Positions 19,536-29,006 of a stretch of 64,000 nt of DNA are shown here, one piece after another. The notes beneath the pieces were generated by a model. The model ran no database searches. It saw only the letters and a program-made list of their open reading frames with translations, and was not told where the DNA came from. This DNA comes from Pseudomonadota bacterium (GTDB lineage: Bacteria; Pseudomonadota; Gammaproteobacteria; Burkholderiales; Thiobacillaceae). Location: the NCBI GenBank assembly GCA_021820845.1, contig JAKADC010000007.1, positions 37,300 through 101,299 on the forward strand, given 5' to 3'. The stretch's first letter is position 1; the number at the start of each line of letters is the position of its first letter. Position numbers and translations under genes: made by a program.

Positions 19536-20600
19536 TCAGTCGCCCAGCTGGATGGTTCCGGCCTTCTCGGCCGCGGCAAAATCCAGCATTTTCTGGATCG
19601 ACAGCCGGGCGCGGGCGCGGATGGACTCCTCGATATGGATTTCGTTGCCGCCGTGTTCAAGGACGGCAGCCAGCTTCTTCAGGCCGTTCATCGCCATCCA
19701 GGGGCAGTGCGCGCAGGACTGGCAGGTCGCGCCCGTGCCGGCGGTCGGCGCTTCGAGCAGCAGCTTGCCGGGTGCCGCGGCGTGCATTTTGTGGAAGATG
19801 CCGTTGTCGGTCGCGACGATGAATTCGGGATTGGGCAGGGTGCGCACCGCTTCGATCAACTGCGTGGTCGAGCCGACCACGTCGGCGAGCGCGATCACGG
19901 GTTCGGGCGATTCGGGATGCACCAGCACCGCGGCGTCCGGATGCTGGGCGTGCAGTTTCTTCAACGCCTCGACCTTGAACGCCTCGTGCACGACGCACGA
20001 ACCCTGCCACAGGATCATGTCGGCGCCGGTCACGCGCCGCACGTATTCGCCCAGGTGACGGTCGGGCGCCCACAGGAGCTTGTGGCCCTGGCGGTGGAGA
20101 TATTTGACGATCTTGGCGGCGATGCCGGAAGTGACGACCCAGTCGGCACGCGCCTTCACCGCGGCGCTGGTGTTGGCGTAGACGACCGAAAGGCGGTCGG
20201 GGTGGGCGTCGCAGAAGGCAGCGAACTCGTCGGCCGGGCAGGCGAGGTCGAGCGAGCAGTCGGCACCCAGGTCGGGCATGATGACGCGCTTTTCCGGGTT
20301 GAGGATCTTCGCCGTCTCGCCCATGAACTTGACGCCGGCCACGACCAGGGTCTTGGCCGGATGGGCATGGCCGAAGCGCGCCATCTCGAGCGAATCCGAG
20401 ACGCAGCCGCCGGTTTCCTCGGCCAGGTCCTGCAGGTCGGCGGAGGTGTAGTAATGTGCGACCAGCACCGCGTCCTGCTGCTTCATCAGCGCCTTGATGC
20501 GCGATTTCAGCGCCTCGCGCTCGTCGTCCGTCAGCACCTCCTCCACCATCGGCGGCGGCTGGATTACAGGTCTGACCGGAACGGGAAAGGCGAGGCTCAT
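19536..20600 (-). CDS. nadA: Quinolinate synthase NadA
   Basis: 354 residues. NadA is a [4Fe-4S] enzyme condensing iminoaspartate with dihydroxyacetone phosphate to quinolinate in de novo NAD synthesis. Visible motifs are [76 protein letters not shown] and [13 protein letters not shown]. These supply the cluster-type cysteines near residues 117, 204 and 293. Divergent from hda across a 146-base gap. Confidence 0.96.
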   Translation of the reverse strand: MSLAFPVPVRPVIQPPPMVEEVLTDDEREALKSRIKALMKQQDAVLVAHYYTSADLQDLAEETGGCVSDSLEMARFGHAHPAKTLVVAGVKFMGETAKILNPEKRVIMPDLGADCSLDLACPADEFAAFCDAHPDRLSVVYANTSAAVKARADWVVTSGIAAKIVKYLHRQGHKLLWAPDRHLGEYVRRVTGADMILWQGSCVVHEAFKVEALKKLHAQHPDAAVLVHPESPEPVIALADVVGSTTQLIEAVRTLPNPEFIVATDNGIFHKMHAAAPGKLLLEAPTAGTGATCQSCAHCPWMAMNGLKKLAAVLEHGGNEIHIEESIRARARLSIQKMLDFAAAEKAGTIQLGD

Positions 20601-20746
20601 CGGGGTGACGCGGGCGCTGGGGACGAAAAAGGCAAGTATAGCCGCGCGCAGGTGCCATGATCACACGACACGACGCGGGTTTTCCGGCGGGCCGGGGCTC
20701 TCAGTCGGCTACCCATCCGGGGACAAGTGCCTTATCCTTGCGCCGC

Positions 20747-21391
20747 ATGCAGCAGCTGCTTCTGGATATCCGCCCGCCCGCCCGTCCCGACCTTGCGCGT
20801 TTCGTCGCGGGACGCAATATCGAACTGTTGGCGCAGCTTGAGGCCATGCTAGACGGCACGGCGGCCGAGCGTTCGGTGTATGTGTGGGGCGCGCCGGGCA
20901 GCGGCAAGAGCTATCTGCTGGCCGCCTGGGCGCACGCGTGCGAGGCGCGTGGCATGGTCGTCGATTTCACCGGTCGGCACGCCGCGCAGGCAGTGATTGC
21001 GGATGAGGTCGAAACCTGGAGCGACGCCCGTCAGCATGACGGCTTCGCCGCGTTCAATCGGGTCCGCGAGGCGGGCGGGCTATGGCTGGCGGCGGGCAAT
21101 GCGCCACCGGCTGAATTGCCCGTGATGCCGGAGTTGCGGACCCGGCTGGGCTGGGGGCTGGTATTTCACCTGCAGGGTCTGGACGACGCGGAAAAACGTG
21201 CGGCGCTGGCCCGGCATGCGGAAAGCCTGGGCTTCCGGCTCGACGCCCAGGTCGCGGACTACCTCTTGAATCACACCGCGCGCGACATGCAGAGCCTGCT
21301 GCGGGTGCTGGAAGCGCTGGATCGCTTCAGCCTGGAAACACGCCGTCCGATCACGCTGCCGCTGCTTCGGCAGCTGCTCAGGGGCTTCTGA
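20747..21391 (+). CDS. hda: DnaA regulatory inactivator Hda
   Basis: 214 residues from the ATG at 20747, chosen because MQQLLLDIRPP carries the N-terminal clamp-binding peptide of Hda; upstream in-frame codons are not conserved. AAA+ features: Walker A GAPGSGKS (48-55), a degenerate Walker B region (VVDFTGRHAAQAVIADEVE) and sensor segments (RTRLGWGLVFHLQGLDD). Hda with the DNA-loaded sliding clamp stimulates DnaA-ATP hydrolysis to prevent re-initiation. Shorter than DnaA because only the AAA+ part is present, which is normal. Confidence 0.9.
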   Translation: MQQLLLDIRPPARPDLARFVAGRNIELLAQLEAMLDGTAAERSVYVWGAPGSGKSYLLAAWAHACEARGMVVDFTGRHAAQAVIADEVETWSDARQHDGFAAFNRVREAGGLWLAAGNAPPAELPVMPELRTRLGWGLVFHLQGLDDAEKRAALARHAESLGFRLDAQVADYLLNHTARDMQSLLRVLEALDRFSLETRRPITLPLLRQLLRGF

Positions 21392-21427
21392 TCTGGCGAG
21401 CCGGCAGCGCGAGCCGCTCGTTGCAGC

Positions 21428-21802
21428 TCAGGGCTGTCCCTTGGCCTGCTGGTCGGCGATGTCCTTGTGGACCTGCGCCATGTCCAGTCCCATCACCTGC
21501 TCGATCAGCGAGTCCAGCGCGCTCGCCGGCAGCGAGCCTGCTTCGGAATAAAGAATGACCTGTTCGCGGAACACCATCAGGGTGGGGATCGAGCGGATCT
21601 GGAAATAGCCGGCGAGATCCTGCTCGACCTCGGTGTTGACCTTGGCGAAGACGATGTTCGCGTGTTTTTCGGACGCGGCCTCGAAAATCGGCGCGAAGCC
21701 GCGGCACGGGCCGCACCACGGCGCCCAGAAATCGACAATGACGACGTCGTTGCCGTTGATGGTGGATTCGAAGTTGTCCTTGGTGAGTTCGATGACGGCC
21801 AT
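21428..21802 (-). CDS. Thioredoxin-fold protein with WCGPC active site
   Basis: 124 residues from the ATG at 21802 (MAVIELTKDNF); longer in-frame starts add unconserved sequence. The active site WAPWCGPCRGF has Cys30 and Cys33, and the cis-proline is in IRSIPTLMVF. The C-terminal extension (about 105-124, MAQVHKDIADQQAKGQP) is longer than in TrxA, so this is a thioredoxin-like family member and not necessarily the main thioredoxin. It converges with hda. Confidence 0.88.
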   Translation of the reverse strand: MAVIELTKDNFESTINGNDVVIVDFWAPWCGPCRGFAPIFEAASEKHANIVFAKVNTEVEQDLAGYFQIRSIPTLMVFREQVILYSEAGSLPASALDSLIEQVMGLDMAQVHKDIADQQAKGQP

Positions 21803-21846
21803 GCTGGTTCCCGCAAAATGAGGTGTGACGATCCCGCTGGGGGCAG

Positions 21847-21880
21847 AAAAAGAAAAGGCGCGAGGACGAAGCTTCGCGCC
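21847..21880 (-). terminator. Minus-strand rho-independent terminator
   Basis: A 7-bp stem, GGCGCGA (21857-21863) with TCGCGCC (21874-21880), is followed on the minus strand by a U-rich stretch reading TTTTCTTTTTCT. It lies about 110 bases after the small unknown gene and before the thioredoxin start, so it probably ends the former transcript. Confidence 0.7.
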
Positions 21881-21990
21881 TAGTGCCACCCTATCACGGA
21901 TGGCGGGCCCCGGACAATGCGGGGCCGGATTATCGGTAGTTGGGGCTGGCGCCCGCTACCCCGGTCCAGCCGAAGCCGGCTGGCCTGAAT

Positions 21991-22254
21991 CTATTTGAAG
22001 AAGGCGTGGCCGAGCAGATCCCGTTTTTCCTCGGCCGGGGCGGTGCGCGCGGCGTTCGGGCCTTGCTTCAGATTTCCGCGCACTTCGGCGCGGTTGACGG
22101 CCATGATCAGTTCGGTCGCGACGACGCGCGCCTGATGCGGCGTGAGGTCGAGTTCGCATCCGTGCGACCGCAGCGTGACCACCACACGGTTGCGGCCGTG
22201 GGCGCCTTCCTTGAGGGTGATGTCCAGCGCGTTGCCGGGCTCGAGTTCGATCAT
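21991..22254 (-). CDS. Small conserved-looking hypothetical protein
   Basis: 87 residues from the ATG at 22254, preceded by AAGGAG eight bases upstream; in-frame codons further upstream have no such signal. The sequence starts [17 protein letters not shown] and contains [23 protein letters not shown], a compact alpha/beta-looking domain with one Cys, followed by a charged tail. I do not recognise the family; no membrane segment or signal peptide is visible. It is divergent from msrP and has its own downstream terminator, which supports a real, separately transcribed gene. Confidence 0.65.
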   Translation of the reverse strand: MIELEPGNALDITLKEGAHGRNRVVVTLRSHGCELDLTPHQARVVATELIMAVNRAEVRGNLKQGPNAARTAPAEEKRDLLGHAFFK

Positions 22255-22595
22255 CTCCGCATCTCCTTGTGTTGCGCGTACCAGGACTCGAGCATGGCCC
22301 ATGCCAGTTCCCCTTGCGCCGCGCGGGCTGCAAAACCGCGTCAACGGCGGCCGGCGCCGGGCGTGCGCGAAGGCTGACGCGCGCCGCCTTGACGAATGTG
22401 ACGAAGCCTCGTCGGCAGCGTGGGCGGATTCATCGATTTCGCAGCCCGCGCCGATGGTGGAGAATCGAGGAACATCGTCAGCACGGGCGCCCGGTGGGGG
22501 TGAAACCACGGCGTCGCCACCGGGTCTATTGGAGACGGCCCCGGCGTTGCGTCCCCTTCCTGGCGCCCCCGCTTTTTCTTCGAGAGGATCCGGTC
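22255..22595. other. Intergenic region between small hypothetical gene and msrP
   Basis: These 341 bases must hold the divergent promoters. I see no convincing sigma-70 promoter pair. An 8-bp inverted repeat, CCCGGTGG (22490-22497) with CCACCGGG (22517-22524), encloses a smaller GGT/ACC stem and lies about 70 bases before the msrP start. It could be an mRNA leader hairpin or an operator. No gene is apparent. Confidence 0.4.
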
Positions 22596-23533
<938 letters not shown>

Positions 23534-23534
<1 letters not shown>

Positions 23535-24184
23535 TGGGTGCGGCATGGCGCAGCCCGAAGCCGTGGCTGTTCGCCGTATGCCTGCTGCCGCTGGGTCGGC
23601 TGCTCGGACTCGGCGCGACCGGCGGTCTGGGCGCGAATCCGATCGAGTTCATCACCCATTCCACCGGCACATGGGCGCTGGTCGGACTGCTGCTGACGCT
23701 GTCGATTACGCCGCTGCGGCGACTGACCGGACGGACCGAACTCATCCGCTACCGGCGCATGCTCGGGCTGTTCGCGTTCTTTTATGCCGGCCTGCATTTC
23801 GTGACCTATATCTGGCTCGACCAATTCTTCGATCTGGCGGGCATCGGCAAGGACATCGTCAAGCGTCCTTTCATCACGGTGGGTTTCGCTGCCTTCGTCA
23901 TGCTCGTCGCGCTCGCGGCGACTTCGACGCACGCGATGATGCGCCGCCTCGGCCGCCGCTGGCAGCAACTGCATCGGCTGATTTATCCGGCCGCGCTGCT
24001 GGGCGTCGTTCACTATGGGTGGCTGGTAAAAAAGGACGTGACGCAGCCCCTGTGGTTCGGGGCGGTGCTTGCTCTCCTCCTGGTCTTGCGTCTGCCGTGG
24101 AGCCGGAATGCGCTGTCCGCCGCGCGGGGAACGCGTGACGCCGGCCAGGCCGTGAAGGCGGCGGCGCGGATGCCCCAGAGATAA
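23534..24184 (+). CDS. msrQ: Heme-binding membrane subunit MsrQ
   Basis: 216 residues, six predicted transmembrane helices of the ferric-reductase-like type. Heme-ligand histidines are visible in THSTGTWALVGLLL, YAGLHFVTYIWLD and WQQLHRLIYPAALLGVVHY. MsrQ passes electrons from the quinone pool or a cytoplasmic flavin reductase to MsrP. Translationally coupled to msrP. Confidence 0.94.
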
Positions 24185-24221
24185 GTGGATAAAAACCGGG
24201 CGGGGCCGCGCGGCGTCCAAT

Positions 24222-24247
24222 AAAAAACGGGGGACAAGCCCCCGTTT
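24222..24247 (-). terminator. Terminator of the histone-like gene (minus strand)
   Basis: A 9-bp stem, AAACGGGGG (24225-24233) with CCCCCGTTT (24239-24247), has a 5-base loop. On the minus strand it leads into a TTTTTTATT tract. It lies 24 bases past the histone-like stop. On the plus strand only three Ts follow, so termination of msrPQ by it would be weaker. Confidence 0.88.
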
Positions 24248-24270
24248 CAGATTGGGCAGTGCCCGACCTG

Positions 24271-24963
24271 TTAGAGCCCGAAAGGCTTGATGACCGGTAC
24301 CGCCGGTGCGGGGGCAGGCGCAGGAGCCGGCGCAGGTTTGACGACCGGAGCCGCCTTCTTCACTGCGGGCTTCTTCGCCGGGGCCGCTTTCTTGGCTACG
24401 GGTTTCGCAGCGGGCTTCTTGGCCGCCGGCTTGGCAGCGGCTTTCCGGGCTACGGGCTTGGCTGCCGGTTTTTTGGCGGCTGCCTTTTTAGCCGGTGCGG
24501 CCTTCTTGGCTGCCGGTTTCTTGACCGCGGGCTTCCTGGCCGGTGCCGCCTTCTTGGCTGCCGGTTTTTTGGCGACTGCCTTTTTAGCCGGTGCGGCCTT
24601 CTTGGCTGCCGGTTTCTTGACCGCGGGCTTCCTGGCCGGTGCCGCCTTCTTGGCTACCGGTTTTTTGGCGGCTGCCTTTTTAGCCGGTGCGGCCTTCTTG
24701 GCTGCCGGCTTGGCGGCGGCCTTGCGGGCTACCGGCTTGGCTGCCGGTTTTTTCGCGGCAGGCTTCTTGGCGGTTGCGGCCTTCTTGGCTGCCGGCTTGG
24801 CGGCGGCCTTGCGGGCTACCGGCTTGGCTGCCGGTTTTTTGACTGCGGGCTTCTTGGCCGGTGCGGCCTTCTTGGCTGCGGGTTTCTTGACTGCGGCCTT
24901 TTTAGCCGGTGCGGCTTTTTTGGCTGCCGGTTTTTTGGCGGCGGGTTTCTTTGCTGTTGCCAT
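24271..24963 (-). CDS. Histone H1-like Lys/Ala/Pro-rich repeat protein
   Basis: 230 residues from the ATG at 24963 (MATAKKPAAKK), with AAGGAG nine bases upstream; a longer in-frame start lacks this signal. Almost the whole protein is built of short AAKK, PAAKK, KPAVKK and KPVARKAAAKP units, ending in a Pro/Ala stretch (PAPAPAPAPAPAVPVIKPFGL). It is strongly basic and disordered-looking, like bacterial H1/AlgP-type proteins that bind DNA non-specifically and compact the nucleoid. No globular domain is seen. A monocistronic unit: own promoter upstream, terminator downstream. Confidence 0.9.
   Translation of the reverse strand: MATAKKPAAKKPAAKKAAPAKKAAVKKPAAKKAAPAKKPAVKKPAAKPVARKAAAKPAAKKAATAKKPAAKKPAAKPVARKAAAKPAAKKAAPAKKAAAKKPVAKKAAPARKPAVKKPAAKKAAPAKKAVAKKPAAKKAAPARKPAVKKPAAKKAAPAKKAAAKKPAAKPVARKAAAKPAAKKPAAKPVAKKAAPAKKPAVKKAAPVVKPAPAPAPAPAPAVPVIKPFGL
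24335..24955 (-). repeat. Degenerate tandem repeats inside the histone-like gene
   Basis: The coding DNA repeats units such as CTTCTTGGCTGCCGG with small changes. A longer block encoding KPVARKAAAKPAAKK appears three times: about 24395-24450, 24715-24770 and 24795-24840. Near-identical units of this kind allow slippage or unequal recombination, so repeat number may vary between strains. The reverse strand is open through the whole array because of the GC-rich third positions; that frame is not a gene. Confidence 0.8.
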
Positions 24964-25121
24964 TTGACACTCCTTAGAAGTTGAACACATTCGCTTGTCA
25001 CTACAGCTTGATGCCACGTGCAGTCAGAATTTGCACTTCCAAAGCGTGGTACCGACAGGCGACCAACTTGCCCGAAACCCGCTGGATACGGGCGATACCG
25101 AGGCTCCGCTTGGTGAGCCTC

Positions 25122-25149
25122 ATTCTAGTTACTTTTGCGGGGCGTTCAA
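25122..25149 (-). promoter_or_regulatory. Sigma-70-type promoter for the histone-like gene
   Basis: On the minus strand, TTGAAC (25149-25144) and TAGAAT (25127-25122) are separated by 16 bases. This gives a leader of about 150 bases before the ATG at 24963. The two hexamers differ from consensus at two and one positions. A GAGGCTC/GAGCCTC inverted repeat (25100-25121) lies right at the predicted start site. Confidence 0.5.
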
Positions 25150-25207
25150 TGAATTGTCAAGCTTCCGCGGGAAGAATCCGGCAAAAATTGTCGCAGTCAA
25201 GCAAAAT

Positions 25208-25222
25208 GTATCGATTCGATAC
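25208..25222. promoter_or_regulatory. Perfect 15-bp palindrome, possible operator
   Basis: GTATCGA and TCGATAC flank a single central T. It sits about 60 bases upstream of the histone-gene -35 box and 42 bases beyond the lysA stop. A binding site for a dimeric regulator is one reading; no matching regulator is identifiable here. Confidence 0.35.
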
Positions 25223-25263
25223 TAATAACGCGGAAAAGCCGCGGTTGTTCGATCCGGCGAAAG

Positions 25264-26508
25264 TCAATAAACAAGCCGCTCTCCGGCGATCATGGCCTGT
25301 TGCGTTTCGCGCTCGCGGATGAGGTGGATTGCATTCTTGTCGATCAGCACTTCCGCTGCGCGAGGGCGCGAATTGTAGTTCGATGCCATGCTCATGCCGT
25401 AGGCACCCGCGGAAAGAAGCGCCAGGATGTCCCCTTCCTCGACCACCAGGTCGCGCGCGAACCCAAGAAAGTCGCCGGTTTCGCAGATGGGCCCGACGAT
25501 GTCGTAGCGGCGGGCTGGCGCCTGCCGTTGAACGACGGCGACGATGTCGTGGTACGCGTCGTAAAGGGCCGGCCGCATCAGATCGTTCATCGCCGCGTCG
25601 ACGATCGCGAAATTCCGGTCTTCGCCCGGCTTCAGGTACTCGACGCGGGTGAGGAGCAGGCCGGCATTGCCCACGAGCGAACGCCCCGGCTCCAGCAGCA
25701 GCTTCTCGCGGCGGCCGGCAAAGCGCGTCGCCAGCATGCGGCCGTACGCGGCGAGGTCGGGCGGCGTCTCGTCGCGGTAGCGGATGCCGACGCCGCCGCC
25801 GAGATCGATGTGATGCAGGGCGATGCCTTCGGCGGCCAGCCCGTCGACCAGCGCGAACACGCGGTCGGCCGCATCGGCGAGCGGCGACAGATCGGTCAGC
25901 TGGGAGCCGATATGGCAGTCGACTCCCGTGACCTTCAGGTTGGGGAGGCTCGCGGCCAGGCGGTACAGCGCGGGCGCATCGGCGATCGGCACCCCGAACT
26001 TGTTCTCCTTGAGGCCGGTCGAGATGTAGGGGTGCGTCTTCGGGTCGACGTCCGGATTGACGCGGAACGAGACCGGGGCGACGGTGCCGAGTTCGCCTGC
26101 CACGCGGTCGAGCCGGTGCAGCTCGCTGACCGACTCGACGTTGAAGCAGAGGATTCCGGCCTGGAGCGCGGCGCGCATCTCGTCCGCCGTCTTGCCGACG
26201 CCGGAGAACACGACCTTGCCCGGGTCGCCGCCGGCGGCCAGCACACGGGCCAGTTCGCCGCCGGAGACGATGTCGAAGCCCGCGCCCAGGCGGGCGAAGA
26301 GGTTGAGGATCGCCAGGCTGGAGTTGGCCTTGACCGCGTAGCAGATGAGGTGCGGGATGGCGGCGAATGCCTCGGTGTAGCTTTCGTAGGCGGCCTCGAG
26401 CGCCTGCCGGGAATAGACGTAGAGGGGCGTGCCGAAACGTTGGGCGAGGGTGTCCAGCGCCACGTCCTCGAGGTGGAGGCGGCCGTCGATGCGATGCAGG
26501 GTGTTCAC
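25264..26508 (-). CDS. lysA: Diaminopimelate decarboxylase LysA
   Basis: 414 residues from GTG 26508, whose GTGA overlaps the lptM stop. LysA is a PLP enzyme converting meso-diaminopimelate to L-lysine. The PLP lysine is in CYAVKANS (Lys60). The glycine loop is DLGGGVGIRY, the specificity segment is EPGRSLVGNAG, and the second-half active site holds GPICETGDFLG (Cys) and SAGAYGMSMASNYN (Tyr). Length matches the family. The lptM-lysA pairing is common in beta- and gammaproteobacteria. Confidence 0.96.
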   Translation of the reverse strand: MNTLHRIDGRLHLEDVALDTLAQRFGTPLYVYSRQALEAAYESYTEAFAAIPHLICYAVKANSSLAILNLFARLGAGFDIVSGGELARVLAAGGDPGKVVFSGVGKTADEMRAALQAGILCFNVESVSELHRLDRVAGELGTVAPVSFRVNPDVDPKTHPYISTGLKENKFGVPIADAPALYRLAASLPNLKVTGVDCHIGSQLTDLSPLADAADRVFALVDGLAAEGIALHHIDLGGGVGIRYRDETPPDLAAYGRMLATRFAGRREKLLLEPGRSLVGNAGLLLTRVEYLKPGEDRNFAIVDAAMNDLMRPALYDAYHDIVAVVQRQAPARRYDIVGPICETGDFLGFARDLVVEEGDILALLSAGAYGMSMASNYNSRPRAAEVLIDKNAIHLIRERETQQAMIAGERLVY

Positions 26509-26630
26509 TGGGAGGTCCGTTGCGGTGCGGAGGGATTTTCGGGAAGATACAGGGGACCCTTGAAGCCGCAGGCCGTCAGACCAAGGCCGCACAGCACGAG
26601 GGACACCATACACAGAGTGCGCAATTTCAT
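26505..26630 (-). CDS. lptM: LPS-assembly small lipoprotein LptM (LppL/YifL family)
   Basis: 41 residues, too short for most gene finders. A lipoprotein signal ends LTAC with Cys21, then GFKGPLYLP, the family motif, and a short Pro/Ser tail. LptM assists disulfide maturation of the LptDE outer-membrane LPS translocon. Directly upstream of and overlapping lysA. Only 24 bases separate its start from that of divergent cyaY. Confidence 0.9.
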   Translation of the reverse strand: MKLRTLCMVSLVLCGLGLTACGFKGPLYLPENPSAPQRTSQ

Positions 26631-26654
26631 GCGCGAAATGTTAGCACGGGGCAC

Positions 26655-26993
26655 ATGATGCAAAGCGAATCCAATCCGGCCGGGCCGAGCGAAGCCGAAT
26701 TCAACCTGGCCGCGGGCACGGCGCTGGCACGCATCGAGCAGGTGCTCGAGGATGCGGAACTGGATTTCGAGACGCCGGCCGACGGCATCCTCGAGGTCGA
26801 GTTCGACGACGGCAGCAAGATCATCATCAACCGCCACGGCGTCGCGCGCGAAATCTGGGTCGCCGCCCGCTCGGGCGGATTCCACTTCAAGCCGCTCAAT
26901 GCCGGCTGGTTCGACACCAAGAGCGGCGAGCCGCTCTACGACAAGCTGACGGCGCTGATCGCCGCCCAGGGCGGCGTCATGGTCCGCTTCTAG
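26655..26993 (+). CDS. cyaY: Frataxin homologue CyaY
   Basis: 112 residues (or 111 from the second ATG at 26658). Frataxin fold: an N-terminal acidic helix (ARIEQVLEDAELDFETPADG), then strands LEVEFDDGSKIIINRH, EIWVAARSGGFHFKP and WFDTKSGEPLYDKL. The acidic ridge binds iron, and the protein modulates IscS in Fe-S cluster assembly. It is divergent from lptM, as in many relatives. Confidence 0.94.
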   Translation: MMQSESNPAGPSEAEFNLAAGTALARIEQVLEDAELDFETPADGILEVEFDDGSKIIINRHGVAREIWVAARSGGFHFKPLNAGWFDTKSGEPLYDKLTALIAAQGGVMVRF

Positions 26994-27006
26994 CGCCAGC
27001 GCAACT

Positions 27007-27594
27007 TTGAAAAGCCAGGCCCTGACCCTGTTCGACCTGGTCGAGCGGCTGTCGCTGCTGACCCGGGCCGACCTGCGGCAGGCGGGCGCGGCGCAGGGAC
27101 TGCAGCCCGTGCATCTCCAGGTTCTGTTCTACCTCAACCAGGCCAACCGCTTCAGCAATACCCCGCAGGCGCTGACCGAATACCTCGGCCTCACCAAGGG
27201 CACGGTTTCGCAGACAGTGCTGGTGCTTGCGCGGCGCCGGCTGATCTCGCGCTATGCCGACCCCCACGACGGACGCATGGTGCGATTGATCCTGGCCGAG
27301 GGCGGCGCCAACCTGCTGAAGACGCTCAGCGCCGGGAGCGCCTGGCGCGACATCGTGCAGACGGCGAGTCCGGCGCGGGTGACGTCGGCGATGGTGGTGT
27401 TGCGTCAGGTGCTGGCCCAGGTGCAGGCGCAGACCGGAAAGCGCAGCTTCGGCGTGTGCGCGACCTGCCGCCACAACCGGCGGCTGGGGCCGCGCAGCTA
27501 TTTTTGCGCGCTGATGCAGGAAAAGCTGTCGAGCCCGGAGGTGCGCCGCATCTGCCGCGACCACGCGCCGCCGGTCGCGGCGGAAACGGTCTAG
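27007..27594 (+). CDS. MarR-family regulator with a four-cysteine C-terminal tail
   Basis: 195 residues starting at TTG 27007, 13 bases after cyaY. The winged helix is visible: [15 protein letters not shown], the recognition helix region [21 protein letters not shown], and the wing [18 protein letters not shown]. After about residue 145 there is an extra tail with Cys151, Cys154, Cys167 and Cys183 (CATCRHN, YFCALM, RRICRDH) plus nearby His. This spacing suggests a bound metal or Fe-S cluster, or redox-active thiols. Target genes cannot be inferred. The start is uncertain since TTG is weak, but no in-frame ATG precedes the conserved region. Confidence 0.8.
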   Translation: MKSQALTLFDLVERLSLLTRADLRQAGAAQGLQPVHLQVLFYLNQANRFSNTPQALTEYLGLTKGTVSQTVLVLARRRLISRYADPHDGRMVRLILAEGGANLLKTLSAGSAWRDIVQTASPARVTSAMVVLRQVLAQVQAQTGKRSFGVCATCRHNRRLGPRSYFCALMQEKLSSPEVRRICRDHAPPVAAETV

Positions 27595-28991
27595 ATCCGC
27601 TTGCGGGCGCGCGCCACCGCAGCGCGTACCTGCGCGGGCGCGGTACCGCCCAAATGGTCGCGGGCGGCGAGCGAACCTTCGAGCGTCAGCACCGCATAGA
27701 CATCCTCCGCGACGACCGGACTGAATGCCTGTAACTCGGCCAGCGGCAGGTCGGCCAGGTCGCGGCCGGACGCCTCCGCCGCGCGGACGGCACGCGCGAC
27801 GGCCTCGTGCGCATCGCGGAAAGGCACGCCCTTCTTGACCAGATAATCGGCCAGATCGGTCGCGGTGGCGAAGCCCTGCATCACGGCCGCCCGCATCGCC
27901 TCGGGCTTGACCGTCACCCCGCGCAGCATGTCGGCGTAGATCGCGAGCGTGTCGGTGAGCGTGTCGACTGTGTCGAACAGCGGTTCCTTGTCTTCCTGAT
28001 TGTCCTTGTTGTATGCCAGCGGCTGGCCCTTCATCAGGGTCAGCAGTGCGACCAGGTGGCCGTTGACGCGGCCGGTCTTGCCACGAACCAGCTCGGGCAC
28101 GTCCGGGTTCTTCTTTTGCGGCATGATCGAGGAACCGGTGCAGAAGCGGTCGGCGAGGTCGATGAAGCCGAAGCGTGGGCTCATCCACAGGATCAGCTCC
28201 TCCGACAGGCGCGACAGGTGGGTCATCACCAGCGCGGCGGCCGCGGAAAACTCGATGGCGAAGTCGCGGTCGGACACGGCGTCGAGCGAGTTTTCGCACA
28301 CCGCCTCGAAGCCGAGCTCGCGCGCGACGAATTCGCGGTCGATCGGATAGCTGGTGCCGGCCAGTGCGGCGGCGCCCAGCGGCAGCCGGTTGACGCGGCG
28401 GCGGCAGTCGGCCATGCGCTCGGCGTCGCGCGCCAGCATCTCGAAGTAGGCGAGCAGGTGGTGCCCGAAGGTCACCGGCTGCGCCACCTGCAGGTGGGTG
28501 AAGCCCGGCATGACGGTCTCGGCGTGCGCGTCGGCCAGGTCGACGAGAGACATCTGGCATGCCTTGATGCCGGAGACGATGCGGTCGACCGCGTCGCGCA
28601 GGTAGAGGCGGATGTCGGTCGCCACCTGGTCGTTGCGGCTGCGGCCCGTGTGCAGGCGCTTGCCGGCGTCGCCGATCTTTGCGGTCAGCGCCGCCTCGAT
28701 GTTGAGGTGGACGTCTTCCTTGTCGAGCGACCAGGCGAACCGGCCCGCGCGAATCTCGGCCAGCAGGTCGGCCATGCCGCGCCGGATCGCCTCGAGGTCG
28801 TTCTTGGTGAGGACGCCGACGTGGTGCAACATGGCGGCGTGCGCCAGCGAGCCCTGAATATCGAACTCGGCCAGCCGATAATCGAACGGAATCGACGCGG
28901 TGTAGCGTTTGACGATTTCGGAAACCGGCTCGGAAAAGCGGCCGGACCAGGCGGCGGATGCGCCGTCTGGCGATGACGAGGGCGTGCTCAT
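27591..28991 (-). CDS. argH: Argininosuccinate lyase ArgH
   Basis: 466 residues from the ATG at 28991; a slightly longer start (MIPSFHSPS) is possible but overlaps the divergent gene. ArgH cleaves argininosuccinate to arginine and fumarate. Motifs: WSGRFSEP at the start, [37 protein letters not shown], and the fumarase/aspartase signature [12 protein letters not shown] with the catalytic Ser. The stop overlaps the end of the convergent MarR gene by four bases. Confidence 0.96.
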   Translation of the reverse strand: MSTPSSSPDGASAAWSGRFSEPVSEIVKRYTASIPFDYRLAEFDIQGSLAHAAMLHHVGVLTKNDLEAIRRGMADLLAEIRAGRFAWSLDKEDVHLNIEAALTAKIGDAGKRLHTGRSRNDQVATDIRLYLRDAVDRIVSGIKACQMSLVDLADAHAETVMPGFTHLQVAQPVTFGHHLLAYFEMLARDAERMADCRRRVNRLPLGAAALAGTSYPIDREFVARELGFEAVCENSLDAVSDRDFAIEFSAAAALVMTHLSRLSEELILWMSPRFGFIDLADRFCTGSSIMPQKKNPDVPELVRGKTGRVNGHLVALLTLMKGQPLAYNKDNQEDKEPLFDTVDTLTDTLAIYADMLRGVTVKPEAMRAAVMQGFATATDLADYLVKKGVPFRDAHEAVARAVRAAEASGRDLADLPLAELQAFSPVVAEDVYAVLTLEGSLAARDHLGGTAPAQVRAAVARARKRI

Positions 28992-29006
28992 GGGGCAAGA
29001 CGGGGA

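Larger units (their letters stand above)
24964..25263. other. Intergenic region between histone-like gene and lysA
   Basis: These 300 bases hold the histone-gene promoter (25122-25149), a perfect 15-bp palindrome (25208-25222), and an imperfect CGCGG/CCGCG hairpin at about 25229-25245. The hairpin lies just past the lysA stop and could weakly end the lysA transcript, but it has no T run. No coding sequence is apparent. Confidence 0.5.

Noticed and set aside
20657..20746. N-terminal extension of Hda from the earlier ATG
   Set aside because: The added 30 residues are unlike the family; the clamp-binding peptide starts at the ATG at 20747.
24287..24967. Ala/Gly/Phe-rich repeat protein on the plus strand, or a CRISPR-like array
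   Set aside because: The repeats are codon repeats of the minus-strand Lys/Ala/Pro protein, with no spacers and no cas genes.
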